Shown one piece after another: positions 1 through 9,307 of a stretch of 64,000 nt of DNA (position 1 is the first letter of the stretch; the number at the start of each line of letters is the position of its first letter). Origin of the DNA: Comamonas testosteroni. Lineage in GTDB: Bacteria; Pseudomonadota; Gammaproteobacteria; Burkholderiales; Burkholderiaceae_C. The translations under genes and the position numbers were made by a program. Below the pieces are notes generated by a model. It was given only the letters and a program-made list of their open reading frames with translations. It made no database searches and was not told where the DNA came from. The stretch spans positions 5,552,501-5,616,500 of the forward strand of contig NZ_CP129672.1 of NCBI RefSeq assembly GCF_030505195.1. Reading direction: 5' to 3'.

Positions 1-484
1 AGTCGCCTTGCATAAACAATTTTTCGAGCGCGCGCCTGCCCGGGCCATGGTCCCACCACACCCCTTTACCTTTTGTACTTTCTTTCAGGTCGCGTGTTTT
101 CAGTACACCTTCGCCGCGCACACGGGCGATAATTTCTGCCATTAGCCCCTTGTCAACGTTCTTGAAGTAGGGGCTCTCGCCACGTCGAAAAGAGAGCATA
201 AGTGGTAGCGCATATCGGTAGTCGCGCATAGGCAGGTAAGCCGCCGCATGAAACCAGTGCTCAAAAATTTTCCCGGTGCTGGTTAATTGATTCAAGTGCA
301 GCCGAGAATACCCAGGCACCCGGTTCCAAAGAACATGGTGATGTGCTCGCTCCACAACTGATAGCGTGTCTATTTGCACATAGCCTAGATGCTCAATTGC
401 AGCCAAGGTACCGGCAGGGCCCTTGCTAAATCTCTTGCGCAGTCCTAATCCCTGGGAGGCCAGCGCAAGGTGTCGCCAACGCAT
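1..484 (-). CDS. ycaQ: YcaQ/AlkX-type DNA glycosylase, partial
   Basis: The first 161 residues of a winged-helix glycosylase are visible and the gene runs off the window edge. Residues 33-50 hold the family's signature block: GYVQID, then VVERAHHH. The Gln-Ile-Asp triplet (37-39) fits the QxD catalytic motif of the AlkX/YcaQ branch, which unhooks interstrand crosslinks and removes bulky alkylated bases. The ATG at 484 starts 26 bp after the stop of the GFA-family gene, so the two probably form one transcript. A LexA box stands ahead of the pair. The family assignment is good; activity cannot be judged without the C-terminal part. Confidence 0.85.
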   Translation of the reverse strand, partial: MRWRHLALASQGLGLRKRFSKGPAGTLAAIEHLGYVQIDTLSVVERAHHHVLWNRVPGYSRLHLNQLTSTGKIFEHWFHAAAYLPMRDYRYALPLMLSFRRGESPYFKNVDKGLMAEIIARVRGEGVLKTRDLKESTKGKGVWWDHGPGRRALEKLFMQGD

Positions 485-510
485 TTGAAGTGAGGGGGGT
501 GTCACGCGCT

Positions 511-906
511 TTACTGGTGAGGATGCTCAGGGAACTGTTTGGCGTCATCGCATATACCGTACCAGTTGGGCTTCTCCTGGACAAATTCGTGAAACAGGTT
601 GCTTACTGGCAATTCGACGTCAAAACAGTTAGCTGCGACAGGGAATGACTCGAGAATTGAGGTCACTTCGCCAAGTGCAGTGCCGCAGTGAGAGCAAAAG
701 CAGCGGCTGTATTTATAGGGAGCTTGTGGTTTGAATGTGGTGATGGAGTCTGCGCCAGAAAGTAGAGTGAAAGATTCACGCTTGACGAACACGAAGGTGC
801 TGGCTCCAATCTTTCTGCATCGGCTGCAATGGCATGTGCCCATCATGGTAGGTGGACTGGCGACCGTAAATTGCACTTCTCCACAGCAGCAACTACCTGT
901 AAGCAT
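511..906 (-). CDS. GFA family (CENP-V/glutathione-dependent formaldehyde-activating-like) zinc protein
   Basis: This is a 131-residue single-domain protein with the zinc cysteine pattern of the GFA fold: Cys6-8 (SCCCGEVQ), Cys25/27/30 (CHCSRC) and Cys69/71/74 (CFCSHC). Members are named after Gfa, which was proposed to speed adduct formation between formaldehyde and glutathione, but most family members have no proven reaction. It is the first gene of a two-gene unit with the ycaQ homologue. The LexA-type box ends 27 bp before its ATG, so DNA damage probably controls it. The family call is firm; the substrate is unknown. Confidence 0.85.
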   Translation of the reverse strand: MLTGSCCCGEVQFTVASPPTMMGTCHCSRCRKIGASTFVFVKRESFTLLSGADSITTFKPQAPYKYSRCFCSHCGTALGEVTSILESFPVAANCFDVELPVSNLFHEFVQEKPNWYGICDDAKQFPEHPHQ

Positions 907-932
907 GTTCAGTCTTTCATTTTGATGCGATG

Positions 933-948
933 CTGTATTTTAATACAG
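933..948. promoter_or_regulatory. LexA (SOS) box
   Basis: The sequence reads CTGT-N8-ACAG (CTGTATTTTAATACAG), a full match to the core LexA consensus with an A/T-only centre. Read on the minus strand it is preceded by TA and followed by CA, close to the 20-base E. coli consensus. It lies 27 bp upstream of the GFA-family start at 906, where a repressor would block the promoter of the GFA-ycaQ unit. Confidence 0.75.
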
Positions 949-1095
949 TACTGAATGGATTTCCAGTGTTCTTTGTGGAGTGTGCAGCATAGGAACAATG
1001 CCTTCTTTGATCCGATCGCGCTTGGCGGCGAGCTCAATGGTATCGTTCATCTTTTTTTTGGAGGAATCCTGTTCAAGCAGGACCAGTACTCGCAC
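940..1095 (-). CDS. Small ORF coupled to the GGDEF gene (hypothetical)
   Basis: A 51-codon frame starts at a GTG (1095) that shares one base with the TAG stop of the diguanylate cyclase gene, giving the TAGTG arrangement typical of translational coupling. It ends at a TAA inside the LexA box. The peptide begins MRVLVLLEQDSSKKK and is rich in charged residues, with no membrane segment or family I recognise. It could equally be chance or the tail of a degraded gene; no good ribosome-binding site of its own is visible. Confidence 0.25.
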   Translation of the reverse strand: MRVLVLLEQDSSKKKMNDTIELAAKRDRIKEGIVPMLHTPQRTLEIHSVLY

Positions 1096-2689
1096 TAAGC
1101 CGGCTGCATTTCTTCAGTCTCTGATTGACGATAGACAGCCACACGGTTTCTGCCTTCACGCTTGGCTTTGTAGAGCATCTCGTCGGCGTATTTGATAACC
1201 GTTGGGATGTCGGAAGAGCTGTTCGGCCAGCTTGCCACACCCAGGGAAATGGTGATGTGGCCGACGCCTTCAAACACTGTTTCTTCCACCTGCTTGCGCA
1301 GGCGCTCTGCGACTTGAGCTGCAGTGTTTTCGCTGGCCCTAGGCAAGACGATTAAAAATTCTTCACCTCCGATACGACAAGGCAAGTCATCTGCGCGGGA
1401 GACTAATCTCATCTGCTTTGCCAGATCACGCAAGACGATGTCACCGACATCATGCCCAAAGGTGTCGTTGACCTTCTTGAAGTGGTCGATGTCGATAGAG
1501 ACCACTGAGAAAAACTGGCTGGATTTTGCAATGCAGCTTCCAGGCTACGTCGATTACCAAGCTTGGTCAAAGGATCTGTTTTAACGTCGTCCTGAAGCTT
1601 CTCTATATTTTCATTGAGCAAGGACAGGCCGATTAACATGGCCTTTTTTAAATCATGGGCCTCAACGTACCACGATTTGATATTCTGAATTTTATTCGCT
1701 ATTTCAGGATTACTTATGTCTTTCGCGTCCTCAGACAGCAATCGTAGAGGCTTTGCGATTCTGTGGGCACACCAGCAAATGAGTAATACAGAAACTATCG
1801 CGACAGGTAGTGTCTTAAGAACCACCTGCTTCATCAGCGAGTCCAATGGAGCAAGCGTTGCTGACATTGGTCTCTGGGAAACCACTCCCCAACGTGTAGT
1901 GGGAATAAGCGCATAGCCGGCAACCATCTCAATACCTCGAGTGTTCTGTACGATTCGGCTGCCCGATTCGCCATTTTTAATTCTTCCGATGACTTCATTA
2001 CCATTAACGAGCGTACCAATTCTATTCTGGTCAGGATGGTAAATGAGCTTCTTGTTCTTGTCGACAACATACAAATATGAGCCATCATTATAGTAATGTG
2101 TTCCAAGTAGATCGTTTAGGATGCTCTGCTGATTTAGGTAGATGGTTCCAGCAACCATTCCTAAATAGTTGCCGGATGAGTCATGTATGGGGTGAGATAT
2201 AAATATCAGCAAATTTCCCACGGTGGAAATATAGGAGTCGCTAATCAGCGGCTTCTTCGTTTCTATCGATTCAATAACGCCTGACGTAGAGAGAGTTCTT
2301 CCGGTGAGCTTGAGTTTTGCCGGGGAGGAGGCTAGCACGCTAGAGCGCGCATCAACTATAAGAATAGAGTTGAAGCTTTCAGTTTGATTCTTGAGTCTTT
2401 CAGATTCAGCACTAAGCGCATCGATATTGTTGAAGTGATTTGATAGATATGCAGAACTGGCTGCGAGTTGCTGTTGTGCTGCTTTTAGGAAGTCATCTGT
2501 GCTCTTTGCCAGCTTATTTGCGTAGACGAAATTAACATTGAGATTTTCATCAATCAGCTGTTGCCGTTGGACAGTATAAGCTGCATAAAATGTATTTATT
2601 AAAGAAGCACACGCGCTGGCAACAGTGAGGAACAAAATCAAACGTCTAAGATCTATTCTGCAAAAGATCTTGCTTATGTTGAATTTCAC
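1095..2689 (-). pseudogene. Cache-domain diguanylate cyclase, frameshifted in the GGDEF domain
   Basis: This is a membrane sensor: an N-terminal transmembrane segment, a periplasmic dCache-type region, a second transmembrane segment, then a GGDEF domain. The catalytic motif GGEEF is intact, and an RADD I-site sits exactly five residues ahead of it, so product inhibition would be expected. The frame breaks at the start of the GGDEF domain: after NPAS the reading runs into another frame, while VVSIDIDHFKKVND continues one frame over. One missing base in the A5 tract (plus strand 1510-1514) explains it; a sixth A would give a 531-residue protein. The start chosen is GTG 2689, with GGGA seven bases upstream; an ATG at 2815 is in frame but adds sequence unlike a signal anchor. 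It may be a real lesion or a sequencing error. Confidence 0.75.
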
Positions 2690-2911
2690 AGATTTCCCAG
2701 CTATTTGAACAATAAAAACTATCGAATATTGTGTTTCTATTGTATTTTCATTCTTCTGCTGTGTGAAAATTGCAACGGTCAGTACCTGTGCAAAAAATGC
2801 AGACTCTGTTGACATGCCAGCTTCGCGTGGGGCTTGGGTAAGCCGCCCCAGCTGGCTCGGGTCTCAATGCAGTCATTGTTTTCGGGGGCGCAAGAGCGTG
2901 AGGACCTTGAG

Positions 2912-3163
2912 TCAGCACCTCACAGCTTTCCATTCCTGCTCGGCCTGAACCTTCTTCTGATCGATGTACGCGGCCAGCTTGCTTGCATCCATAAACCACT
3001 GACTCTTGTTAGACCCCAGGCGATAAGCAGACACAGGCAATGCCTGCTTGTTAGCGGCTTCGGCGGCGCGTTTGGGGCTTAGGCCGAAGAACTCCATGCC
3101 GCATTTCTCCAGCGGAATGTTCACATCGCCGTAGATGGCCAGTAGTGCGAAGTGTGTGTTCAT
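2912..3163 (-). CDS. PrtN-like pyocin activator family protein
   Basis: The 83-residue protein opens MNTHFALLAIYGDVNIPLE, contains a conserved YFGLSP-like block (EFFGLSPKRA, 25-34), and ends with an AAYIDQKK helix. These match the small PrtN family found in pyocin loci and on many prophages and islands. In Pseudomonas aeruginosa PrtN switches on pyocin genes after DNA damage; here it is more likely a regulator left from an island or prophage. No other phage gene is visible. A GAGG ribosome site lies nine bases before the ATG. IS1071 begins 22 bp upstream of the start, so the native promoter has been lost or replaced. Confidence 0.7.
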   Translation of the reverse strand: MNTHFALLAIYGDVNIPLEKCGMEFFGLSPKRAAEAANKQALPVSAYRLGSNKSQWFMDASKLAAYIDQKKVQAEQEWKAVRC

Positions 3164-3185
3164 GGTGCGGCCCTCTCTTTATGTT

Positions 3186-3295
3186 GGGGTCTCCTCGTTT
3201 TCAGTGCAATAAGTGACGGTACGAAAAGCTAGCACTGGCGCGGAGGTGGTGTTGGTAGATCGTTGATTTCATTGACTTTCCTGTTCACTTTCAAA
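3186..3295. repeat. IS1071 left inverted repeat, copy 1
   Basis: About 110 bp that match the reverse complement of 6280-6389 with a few mismatches. The first 38 bp are identical, and the similarity ends around the CTTTCAAATC/CTTTGTAAAC difference. Confidence 0.9.
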
Positions 3296-3328
3296 TCTGC
3301 GATTCGTGGCGTCAAACCGTGGTCGGTT

Positions 3329-6244
3329 TCATCCATTGGTGCCAGTTATCGATGCATTTGGCCGCGAAGGCAGGATTTGGTCAGCATAGCGGTCAACCGG
3401 GAAGCGAAACACACCCCGCAAGTTGATGCTCTCCAGCCTGGTGGGCGCAATCTTCCCGATCAGTTCCGGTGGAATGACCTGGCGGCGGTTCGACCAGCGA
3501 TCCAGGACCGCCTGCATCTGTGAGGTATTCCACGCCATCACGATGTTGGCCATCAGGCTCAACGCATCGGCCACAGCCTGCATTTCATCGACACGTTTGG
3601 CCTGCGCCGGGCTGATCCGGCCGGTATAAATGGCGCGCTTGAGGGCGTTAACAGCCTCGCCCCGATTGAGCACCCGGCGCAACTCGTTCCTGAAAGCGTC
3701 CTTGACAAAGTAGTCAGCCAAAAACGCCGTACGCAGCAACCGCCCCAATTGCACGCCAGCCTCATAGATTGGATCGCCCTGGGCGGCAGAACCGAACCGC
3801 GCAAGAGCTGCCACCGCACTGGCATGTCCGCTCATGACCGAGGCTGCCAGGTGCACCAGACTATCCCAATGCTTTTCGATCAAAGCGACGTCGACATTGG
3901 CTTCGCACACCGCAGCGATTTCTGCGGGCACTTTGGTGCCGCGTGGCACAAAGAGGTGGCGCTGTTTGAGTTCCTTCAACCGCGGGCAAAGATCAAAACC
4001 AAGCAAACGGGCATGTGACATGGCAAAGTCGGTGTAGCCATGGGTATCCACAGCAAGCTGGCTGGTCTCCAGCTTTTCTTGGCGGATGACACCTTCAATG
4101 GCCACGCCCGCCTGGCGCTCATTGAGCACAAAGGGCTGCGCATGGAAGATGCCCCACCGGTCTTTTACATGGGAGTAGATTCCAATGGAAGGTGTGTTGC
4201 GCCGAGGATCAAGCCGGGCTTGCCACACCCGTTTGGTGGTCTCCATGCTCATCATGTCAGAAGATGCCAAATCGGACCGCCCCCAGGTGGCGGCAATCGG
4301 GTGTCGCTGCATGAATTCCAGCACAGCCTGGCAGGCCTGGCTCAGACGCCGTTCGTCCCGCGCCCAGCGCATGGCCTGGCGAATGCTGGTGGCAGACAAT
4401 TGCGGAATCATGCGCGCGCATTCGACCGCAGTCAGACTGGTGCCGTGGGCCATGATGCCGGCATAGACCATCAGCAGCTCGTCGGTAGAGCGCGGCTCAC
4501 GTCCGAGCATGATCCAGCTAAAGCGCACCTGGGCGTCAACGGCCAGAATCACTTCCGGCAATTGAACCTCACCGATGCGGTGATCCAAAGCCGCGCGCAG
4601 CTTGGTCACTTCTGGGTCTTCGTCCTCTGCGGGCAATGGCGACAAATGGAGTTCATCATCCACGCGCAGTACGCCACTGCGGGCTGCAGCGGCCACCGCA
4701 TCGACACCGGCAGTTACTCTGGCCAGCAAAGGCTTCAAGAAAGTGGCAGCCTTGCTGGGTAACGATAGACGGGCATAGTGTTTCTTGGACTCTGCCTGCC
4801 AACGCTCGTCCGTGAAGAACAAGCGCGCACGACCCCGAAAGCTCAGGCTGTGCTCAATCCAGACCGAGCCATTGCGCACCGCGCGGCGCAGGGCAAACAG
4901 GGTGGCCACCTCCAACGCCTGAAACGCCCGTTCCCGGTCTGGGCTGGAGATCGAAACCTGCCAGATCATTCCCAGACTTGGTGCCACCACTTCAACTGGC
5001 AGCTTTCTGGATCCTTTGAGATATAAAGCTTGCAGCTTGGCAAGGTACTCGATGGCAGGATGCTCGCCGGTGGCCTGCCAGGGCAGCTTTGCAATGGCGA
5101 CGAGCAACGACCGCACGGGGCGAATTCCATCAATCAATCCCTCGCGGACCAGGGAGGCCCTGCTCGGTGGTTTGCGTTTCTGGGTTTCGGTGATCAAGGC
5201 TTCAAGACGGGCACGCAACTCAGCATCTGGCACCGCACCTTGCGCGCTCAAGGCAACAAGTTCGCCGAGCAGCGTTTTGTACATTGCGGCCCAATTGACG
5301 GTAGCGGGGACATCGGCGGCAGCCTGACGCCACAGATCGGCGATCCGGCGCTGCACCATAAGGATCAACTGGTCTGTGGTGGTGAACAGGCAATACCGAA
5401 GAAAGCATGCGACCTCCACGGTGCGCGCTGGCTCTTTGATCTTGGCTCCGGCTGAGGGCGGCCTGGAGACAAGTCGGCGCGCGTAGCGGCGCAAGATGAG
5501 ATCGGGGATGTCTGCCAGGTGCTTATGAACGTCCAGCGTGTAAAGCAGGTCGATGCGCTCCAGTACCTCGCTGATTTGGCGGGTTGAGTGTTTCGCCGGT
5601 GCAGCCCATAGCCAACTCTGCTGGGTTTGTCCATCTGGGCGCAGCTCTGAAACTGAGGCTCGCCAGCGATCAAGTGTTGCTGGATCAACGCTGGCGGCGA
5701 TGGCGGTGCCTGTTTCAACTTCAAGCTGGGCAAGTGCCGCCGCAATCAGTGTCCGAATTGCCCGCTCGTGCACGATCACCAGCTTGTTCTTGTACAGCCA
5801 TTGACGCGCCCGCACGAGTAGCTGATCGCGGTCGGCGCAGCGCGCCACTTCGTCGCGCAGTTCACGTACCAGTGAGCGGCGCTGGTGCTCGCTCATCCAC
5901 TGGAATCCAAGGACCGTGCAGGCTACTTGTTGGTGATCGAATAGCGTGCGCCCGCGTTCATACATGGCTCTCAGCGAGGCGACTTCTGGTGCTGCAATGC
6001 CAAGCTCGTTGCCAAGGTGGCGCCACAAGGCTACTGGAATTACCCGAAAGGCACCGAGCAAACGCCCACTCATGCGCAGGAAACCAATATGGAGCGCCAG
6101 ACCAAGCTTGTGGGAATCACCTCGGCGTGCATTGATTGCGTCGCGCTCGGCACCATCGAAGGTGAAAAATGCCTTCATCTCGAAGTCGCTGATATCGCGG
6201 GGGAGCCCACGCATCCCCAAAAACGTTGTGTGCCAACCCTGCAT
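3329..6244 (-). CDS. tnpA: Tn3-family transposase TnpA of IS1071
   Basis: The 971-residue DDE transposase catalyses replicative transposition of IS1071. The acidic catalytic residues lie in the C-terminal half: Asp in GRSDLASSDMMS, Asp in VDTHGYTDFAM and Glu in NRGEAVN. I chose ATG 6244 over the upstream TTG at 6256 because it gives the usual 971-residue length. The predicted protein is identical to that of copy 2 at 25460-28375. The frame is unbroken, so the element is presumably active. Confidence 0.95.
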   Translation of the reverse strand: MQGWHTTFLGMRGLPRDISDFEMKAFFTFDGAERDAINARRGDSHKLGLALHIGFLRMSGRLLGAFRVIPVALWRHLGNELGIAAPEVASLRAMYERGRTLFDHQQVACTVLGFQWMSEHQRRSLVRELRDEVARCADRDQLLVRARQWLYKNKLVIVHERAIRTLIAAALAQLEVETGTAIAASVDPATLDRWRASVSELRPDGQTQQSWLWAAPAKHSTRQISEVLERIDLLYTLDVHKHLADIPDLILRRYARRLVSRPPSAGAKIKEPARTVEVACFLRYCLFTTTDQLILMVQRRIADLWRQAAADVPATVNWAAMYKTLLGELVALSAQGAVPDAELRARLEALITETQKRKPPSRASLVREGLIDGIRPVRSLLVAIAKLPWQATGEHPAIEYLAKLQALYLKGSRKLPVEVVAPSLGMIWQVSISSPDRERAFQALEVATLFALRRAVRNGSVWIEHSLSFRGRARLFFTDERWQAESKKHYARLSLPSKAATFLKPLLARVTAGVDAVAAAARSGVLRVDDELHLSPLPAEDEDPEVTKLRAALDHRIGEVQLPEVILAVDAQVRFSWIMLGREPRSTDELLMVYAGIMAHGTSLTAVECARMIPQLSATSIRQAMRWARDERRLSQACQAVLEFMQRHPIAATWGRSDLASSDMMSMETTKRVWQARLDPRRNTPSIGIYSHVKDRWGIFHAQPFVLNERQAGVAIEGVIRQEKLETSQLAVDTHGYTDFAMSHARLLGFDLCPRLKELKQRHLFVPRGTKVPAEIAAVCEANVDVALIEKHWDSLVHLAASVMSGHASAVAALARFGSAAQGDPIYEAGVQLGRLLRTAFLADYFVKDAFRNELRRVLNRGEAVNALKRAIYTGRISPAQAKRVDEMQAVADALSLMANIVMAWNTSQMQAVLDRWSNRRQVIPPELIGKIAPTRLESINLRGVFRFPVDRYADQILPSRPNASITGTNG

Positions 6245-6279
6245 CGTGAACCTCAAAAGTGGGAGGCCACCATACCCGT

Positions 6280-6389
6280 TTACAAAGCGAACAGGAAAGT
6301 CAATGAAATCAACGGTCTACCCAGACCACCCCCGCGCCAGTGCTAGCTTTGCGTACCGTCACTTATTGCACTGAAAACGAGGAGACCCC
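6280..6389. repeat. IS1071 right inverted repeat, copy 1
   Basis: The partner of 3186-3295, ending in GAAAACGAGGAGACCCC at 6389. The tnpA promoter region overlaps it. Confidence 0.9.
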
Positions 6390-6721
6390 GGCGACCTGCG
6401 AAAGGCCATCCAGGACGATCGCCGCTTCTATGCCGAGCTGCTGCCAGCGGTTGGCATTCAACCGGAAGATTGATTGACCCCCAGCTGGCGCGTGATCCAC
6501 ACCAGCGATGCCATTGACATTGCGAACGCGAGGAAGCACCCGATCGTCAATCAATACATCGAAACGGCAGCCAAAGTGGGCAAGAAGGTGCCCTTCCGTA
6601 AGGGCGTCGAGTGGGCGCAGCACACGGGGTTTCCGTGCGGGGGCTCAGGGACAAGGAACCGACAGCAGAGAACCTGGAATATCTTATGGAGAGCTTGCGT
6701 CGGGCTCGCTATGGCGTGTAG
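6390..6721 (+). pseudogene. Unidentified gene fragments abutting IS1071
   Basis: Directly after the IS1071 tip, the plus strand reads 27 codons ending AELLPAVGIQPED and a TGA at 6471-6473; this looks like the 3' end of a longer gene removed by the insertion. A TTG at 6474 opens a second frame (TPSWRVIHTSDAIDIANARK). Its likely continuation switches frame near 6625 to read LRDKEPTAENLEYLMESL and a stop at 6719-6721. I do not recognise either protein. The tight stop/start spacing suggests remnants of a conjugative-element operon, like the relaxase relic at the other end of the cargo. Confidence 0.35.
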
Positions 6722-7594
6722 GCCTTTCGATGCACTCGCTTGGACTTGATGGCAATCCGCGCGTACCAGATTGCTGGTCGGGCTCGCTGGAACTGACGAT
6801 CACTGGCCTGCGGGGCCACAACGGATGATCAACTCACGTCTCGGACTCGGACTACGGCTGTAGCACCTCGTAGAGTTGCTGTTAGGATCAGCGCCGGTCG
6901 TTGGGCCCAACGACCGCATGGTGCCAAGCACGTGAATTCACCCGCCGGCGGCCACCGACTGCAACCGCGCGCGAACCCAGGCCGCGCCATAAATGACGGA
7001 GCGGCGAGGCTCGGAAGGCCCGAAATCCTGGAATGTGCTTGCAAAGCCGGCGTCGATGAGAATGAACGTCCCTCCCGCATCTACGAGGAACGAGTCGCCG
7101 TTCTTGGCTGGGTACATCTTAATTTTCAGCATGCAAGAGCATAGGCAATGAGCGGTTTAGATGCAGTGTTGTCACATGCATGCGACGTAGACAGGCCACG
7201 CTCGTGGGCGCGTGGGGCAGGAGGAAAGGGGGCCGCTCCTAACGCAGTCTAGCTCGCAACACGCGCGCCGGCGGCGAACACAGCCATTCCATGCGCCGTG
7301 ATGCGGCGATGCTCCCACCGTACGCTTAGAGCGTGCAGCGGTCAGTCGCGGCCACGTTGCGTGAGTACCCGGTTTCGGCCGAAGCCGGCATTCGGGCTTC
7401 GGCAGCGAATGTCTCAGTCCAGCCTGAAGCGGGCCCCAATCGACGACGTCGGCTTTGCAGCGGGTGCTGCCGGTCAATTCGGATCGACGAACTTACGGTA
7501 TCTGCCGTATAGCGGTCATCGCCACGCTAGCCCAATCGAAAAATGCACTGCAAGCGATGCCCTTGGGCTGTCGGCAGCGGTGTAACTGCCTCAG
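6722..7594. other. Junk junction region between IS1071 debris and etfA
   Basis: About 870 bp with no intact gene. It holds the MBL-gene fragment listed separately and GC-rich sequence that yields only short, unrelated frames. No terminal repeat or promoter that I can defend is visible. Confidence 0.5.
6938..7132 (-). pseudogene. N-terminal fragment of an MBL-fold hydrolase gene
   Basis: The first 37 or so residues (MLKIKMYPAKNGDSFLVDAG, then TFILIDAGFASTFQ) match the opening beta strands of MBL-fold metallohydrolases of the MxIKMYPAKNGD type, which are often found in defence or accessory islands. The similarity stops at about residue 37, and the rest (EPRRSVIYGAAWVRARLQS) is unrelated. The HxHxDH metal site is therefore missing and the fragment cannot be active. 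It marks a recombination junction. Confidence 0.5.
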
Positions 7595-8527
7595 TCAGAG
7601 CGCCTTAACCAATTCCGGCACAGCCGTGAACAGATCGGCCTCCAAGCCATAGTCGGCCACCGAGAAGATCGGCGCCTCCGGATCCTTGTTGATCGCCACG
7701 ATCACCTTCGAGTCCTTCATCCCCGCCAGGTGCTGGATCGCCCCCGAGATGCCGACAGCCACGTACAGCTGCGGCGCGACGATCTTGCCGGTCTGCCCGA
7801 CCTGCCAGTCGTTGGGGGCATAGCCCGCGTCGACGGCCGCGCGGCTTGCGCCCATCGCGGCGCCGAGCTTGTCGGCCAGCGGCGTGATCACTTCGTCGAA
7901 CTTTTCCTTGCTGCCGAGCGCCCGCCCGCCCGAGACGATGATCTTGGCGGCCGTGAGTTCGGGCCGGTCGCTCTTGGCGATCTCGCTGCCGACGAAGCGG
8001 CTCTGGCCCGCGTCGGGCGTGGCGGCGGCCGTTTCGATTTGTGCGCTGCCGCCGGTAGTAGCTGCGGCGTCAAAGCCCGTCGTGCGCACGGTGATGACCT
8101 TGACGCTGTCGCTGCTCTGCACGGTGGCGATCGCGTTGCCCGCGTAGATCGGGCGCTCGAACGTGTCGGCGCTGATCACCTTGGTGATGTCGCTGATCTG
8201 CGCGACGTCAAGCTTGGCAGCGACGCGCGGCGCGACGTTCTTGCCGCTGGCCGTCGCGGGGAACAGGATGTGGCTGTAGTTCTGGGCGATGGCGAGCACC
8301 TGCGCGGCGACGTTCTCGGCGAGGCCATGCTCGAGGCCCGCGGCGTCGGCGTGGATCACCTTGGCGACGCCGGCGATTTGCGCTGCGGCCTGCGCGGCGG
8401 CGCCGGCGTTGTGGCCGGCGACGAGCACGTGGACGTCTCCGCCGCAGGCGGCGGCAGCGGTGACGGTGTTGAGCGTGGCGCCCTTGATGGACGCGTTGTC
8501 GTGTTCAGCAATCACAAGTACCGACAT
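7595..8527 (-). CDS. etfA: Electron transfer flavoprotein alpha subunit
   Basis: The 310-residue protein has the EtfA N-terminal domain and the C-terminal FAD domain ([32 protein letters not shown], then [16 protein letters not shown]). With EtfB it carries electrons from acyl-CoA dehydrogenases to ETF:quinone oxidoreductase. Its ATG immediately follows the etfB stop (TAAATG). It is the last gene of the minus-strand unit transporter-dehydrogenase-etfB-etfA. A dedicated ETF pair inside the mobile cargo makes the catabolic module less dependent on host ETF. Confidence 0.95.
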   Translation of the reverse strand: MSVLVIAEHDNASIKGATLNTVTAAAACGGDVHVLVAGHNAGAAAQAAAQIAGVAKVIHADAAGLEHGLAENVAAQVLAIAQNYSHILFPATASGKNVAPRVAAKLDVAQISDITKVISADTFERPIYAGNAIATVQSSDSVKVITVRTTGFDAAATTGGSAQIETAAATPDAGQSRFVGSEIAKSDRPELTAAKIIVSGGRALGSKEKFDEVITPLADKLGAAMGASRAAVDAGYAPNDWQVGQTGKIVAPQLYVAVGISGAIQHLAGMKDSKVIVAINKDPEAPIFSVADYGLEADLFTAVPELVKAL

Positions 8528-9283
8528 TTAGATCACCTTCGCTTCGTTCTTGAGTTTTTCGACCAGCGCGGCCACGTCGGCCACCTTGACGCCGGCGCCG
8601 CGCTTGGCGGGCTCGGTGACTTTCAAGGTTTTCAGGCGCGGCGTGACGTCCACGCCGAGGTCCTCGGGCTTGAGCGTGTCGAGCTGCTTTTTCTTGGCCT
8701 TCATGATGTTGGGCAGCGTCACGTAGCGCGGCTCGTTGAGGCGCAGGTCGGTCGTGACGACGGCGGGGAGGCTCAGCGCCAGTGTTTCGAGGCCGCCGTC
8801 GACTTCGCGCGTGACGTGGACCTTGCCGTCCACCACTTCGACCTTGCTCGCGAACGTGCCCTGGGGCAGGTTGGCGAGCGCTGCGAGCATCTGGCCGGTC
8901 TGGTTGGCGTCGTCGTCGATCGCCTGCTTGCCCAGGATGATGAGGCCCGGTTGTTCCTTGTCGACCAGGGCCTTCAAGAGCTTGGCGACGGCCAGGGGCT
9001 GCAGCTCGAGGTCGGCTGGGGTCTCGACGAGGATGGCGCGGTCGGCGCCGATCGCCATCGCGGTGCGCAGCGTCTCCTGGCATTTGGCGTCGCCGCAGGA
9101 GACGGCGATGACTTCGCTCGCCACGCCCTTTTCCTTGAGGCGAACGGCCTCCTCGACGGCGATCTCGTCGAAGGGGTTCATGCTCATCTTGACGTTGGCG
9201 GTGTCGACTCCCGTGCCGTCCGACTTGACTCGGACCTTGACGTTGTAGTCGACCACGCGCTTGACGGGTACGAGGATTTTCAT
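8528..9283 (-). CDS. etfB: Electron transfer flavoprotein beta subunit
   Basis: This 251-residue EtfB begins [19 protein letters not shown] and contains the AMP-binding region ([20 protein letters not shown]). I place the start at ATG 9283, nine bases after AAGGAAA, rather than at the in-frame ATG 9307. The stop is directly followed by the etfA start. It lies 24 bp downstream of the acyl-CoA dehydrogenase gene, so the three are probably co-transcribed and used together. Confidence 0.95.
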   Translation of the reverse strand: MKILVPVKRVVDYNVKVRVKSDGTGVDTANVKMSMNPFDEIAVEEAVRLKEKGVASEVIAVSCGDAKCQETLRTAMAIGADRAILVETPADLELQPLAVAKLLKALVDKEQPGLIILGKQAIDDDANQTGQMLAALANLPQGTFASKVEVVDGKVHVTREVDGGLETLALSLPAVVTTDLRLNEPRYVTLPNIMKAKKKQLDTLKPEDLGVDVTPRLKTLKVTEPAKRGAGVKVADVAALVEKLKNEAKVI

Positions 9284-9307
9284 GGAAGGGTTTCCTTTCA
9301 GGATCAT

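Larger units (their letters stand above)
3186..6389. mobile_element. IS1071, complete copy 1
   Basis: A Tn3-family insertion sequence of exactly 3204 bp, the known size of IS1071. It has long terminal inverted repeats and a single transposase gene, with no resolvase. The tips read GGGGTCTCCTCGTTTTCAGT. The outer 5-bp neighbours differ (ATGTT on the left, GGCGA on the right), so this copy does not show the target duplication of a simple insertion. Confidence 0.95.
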
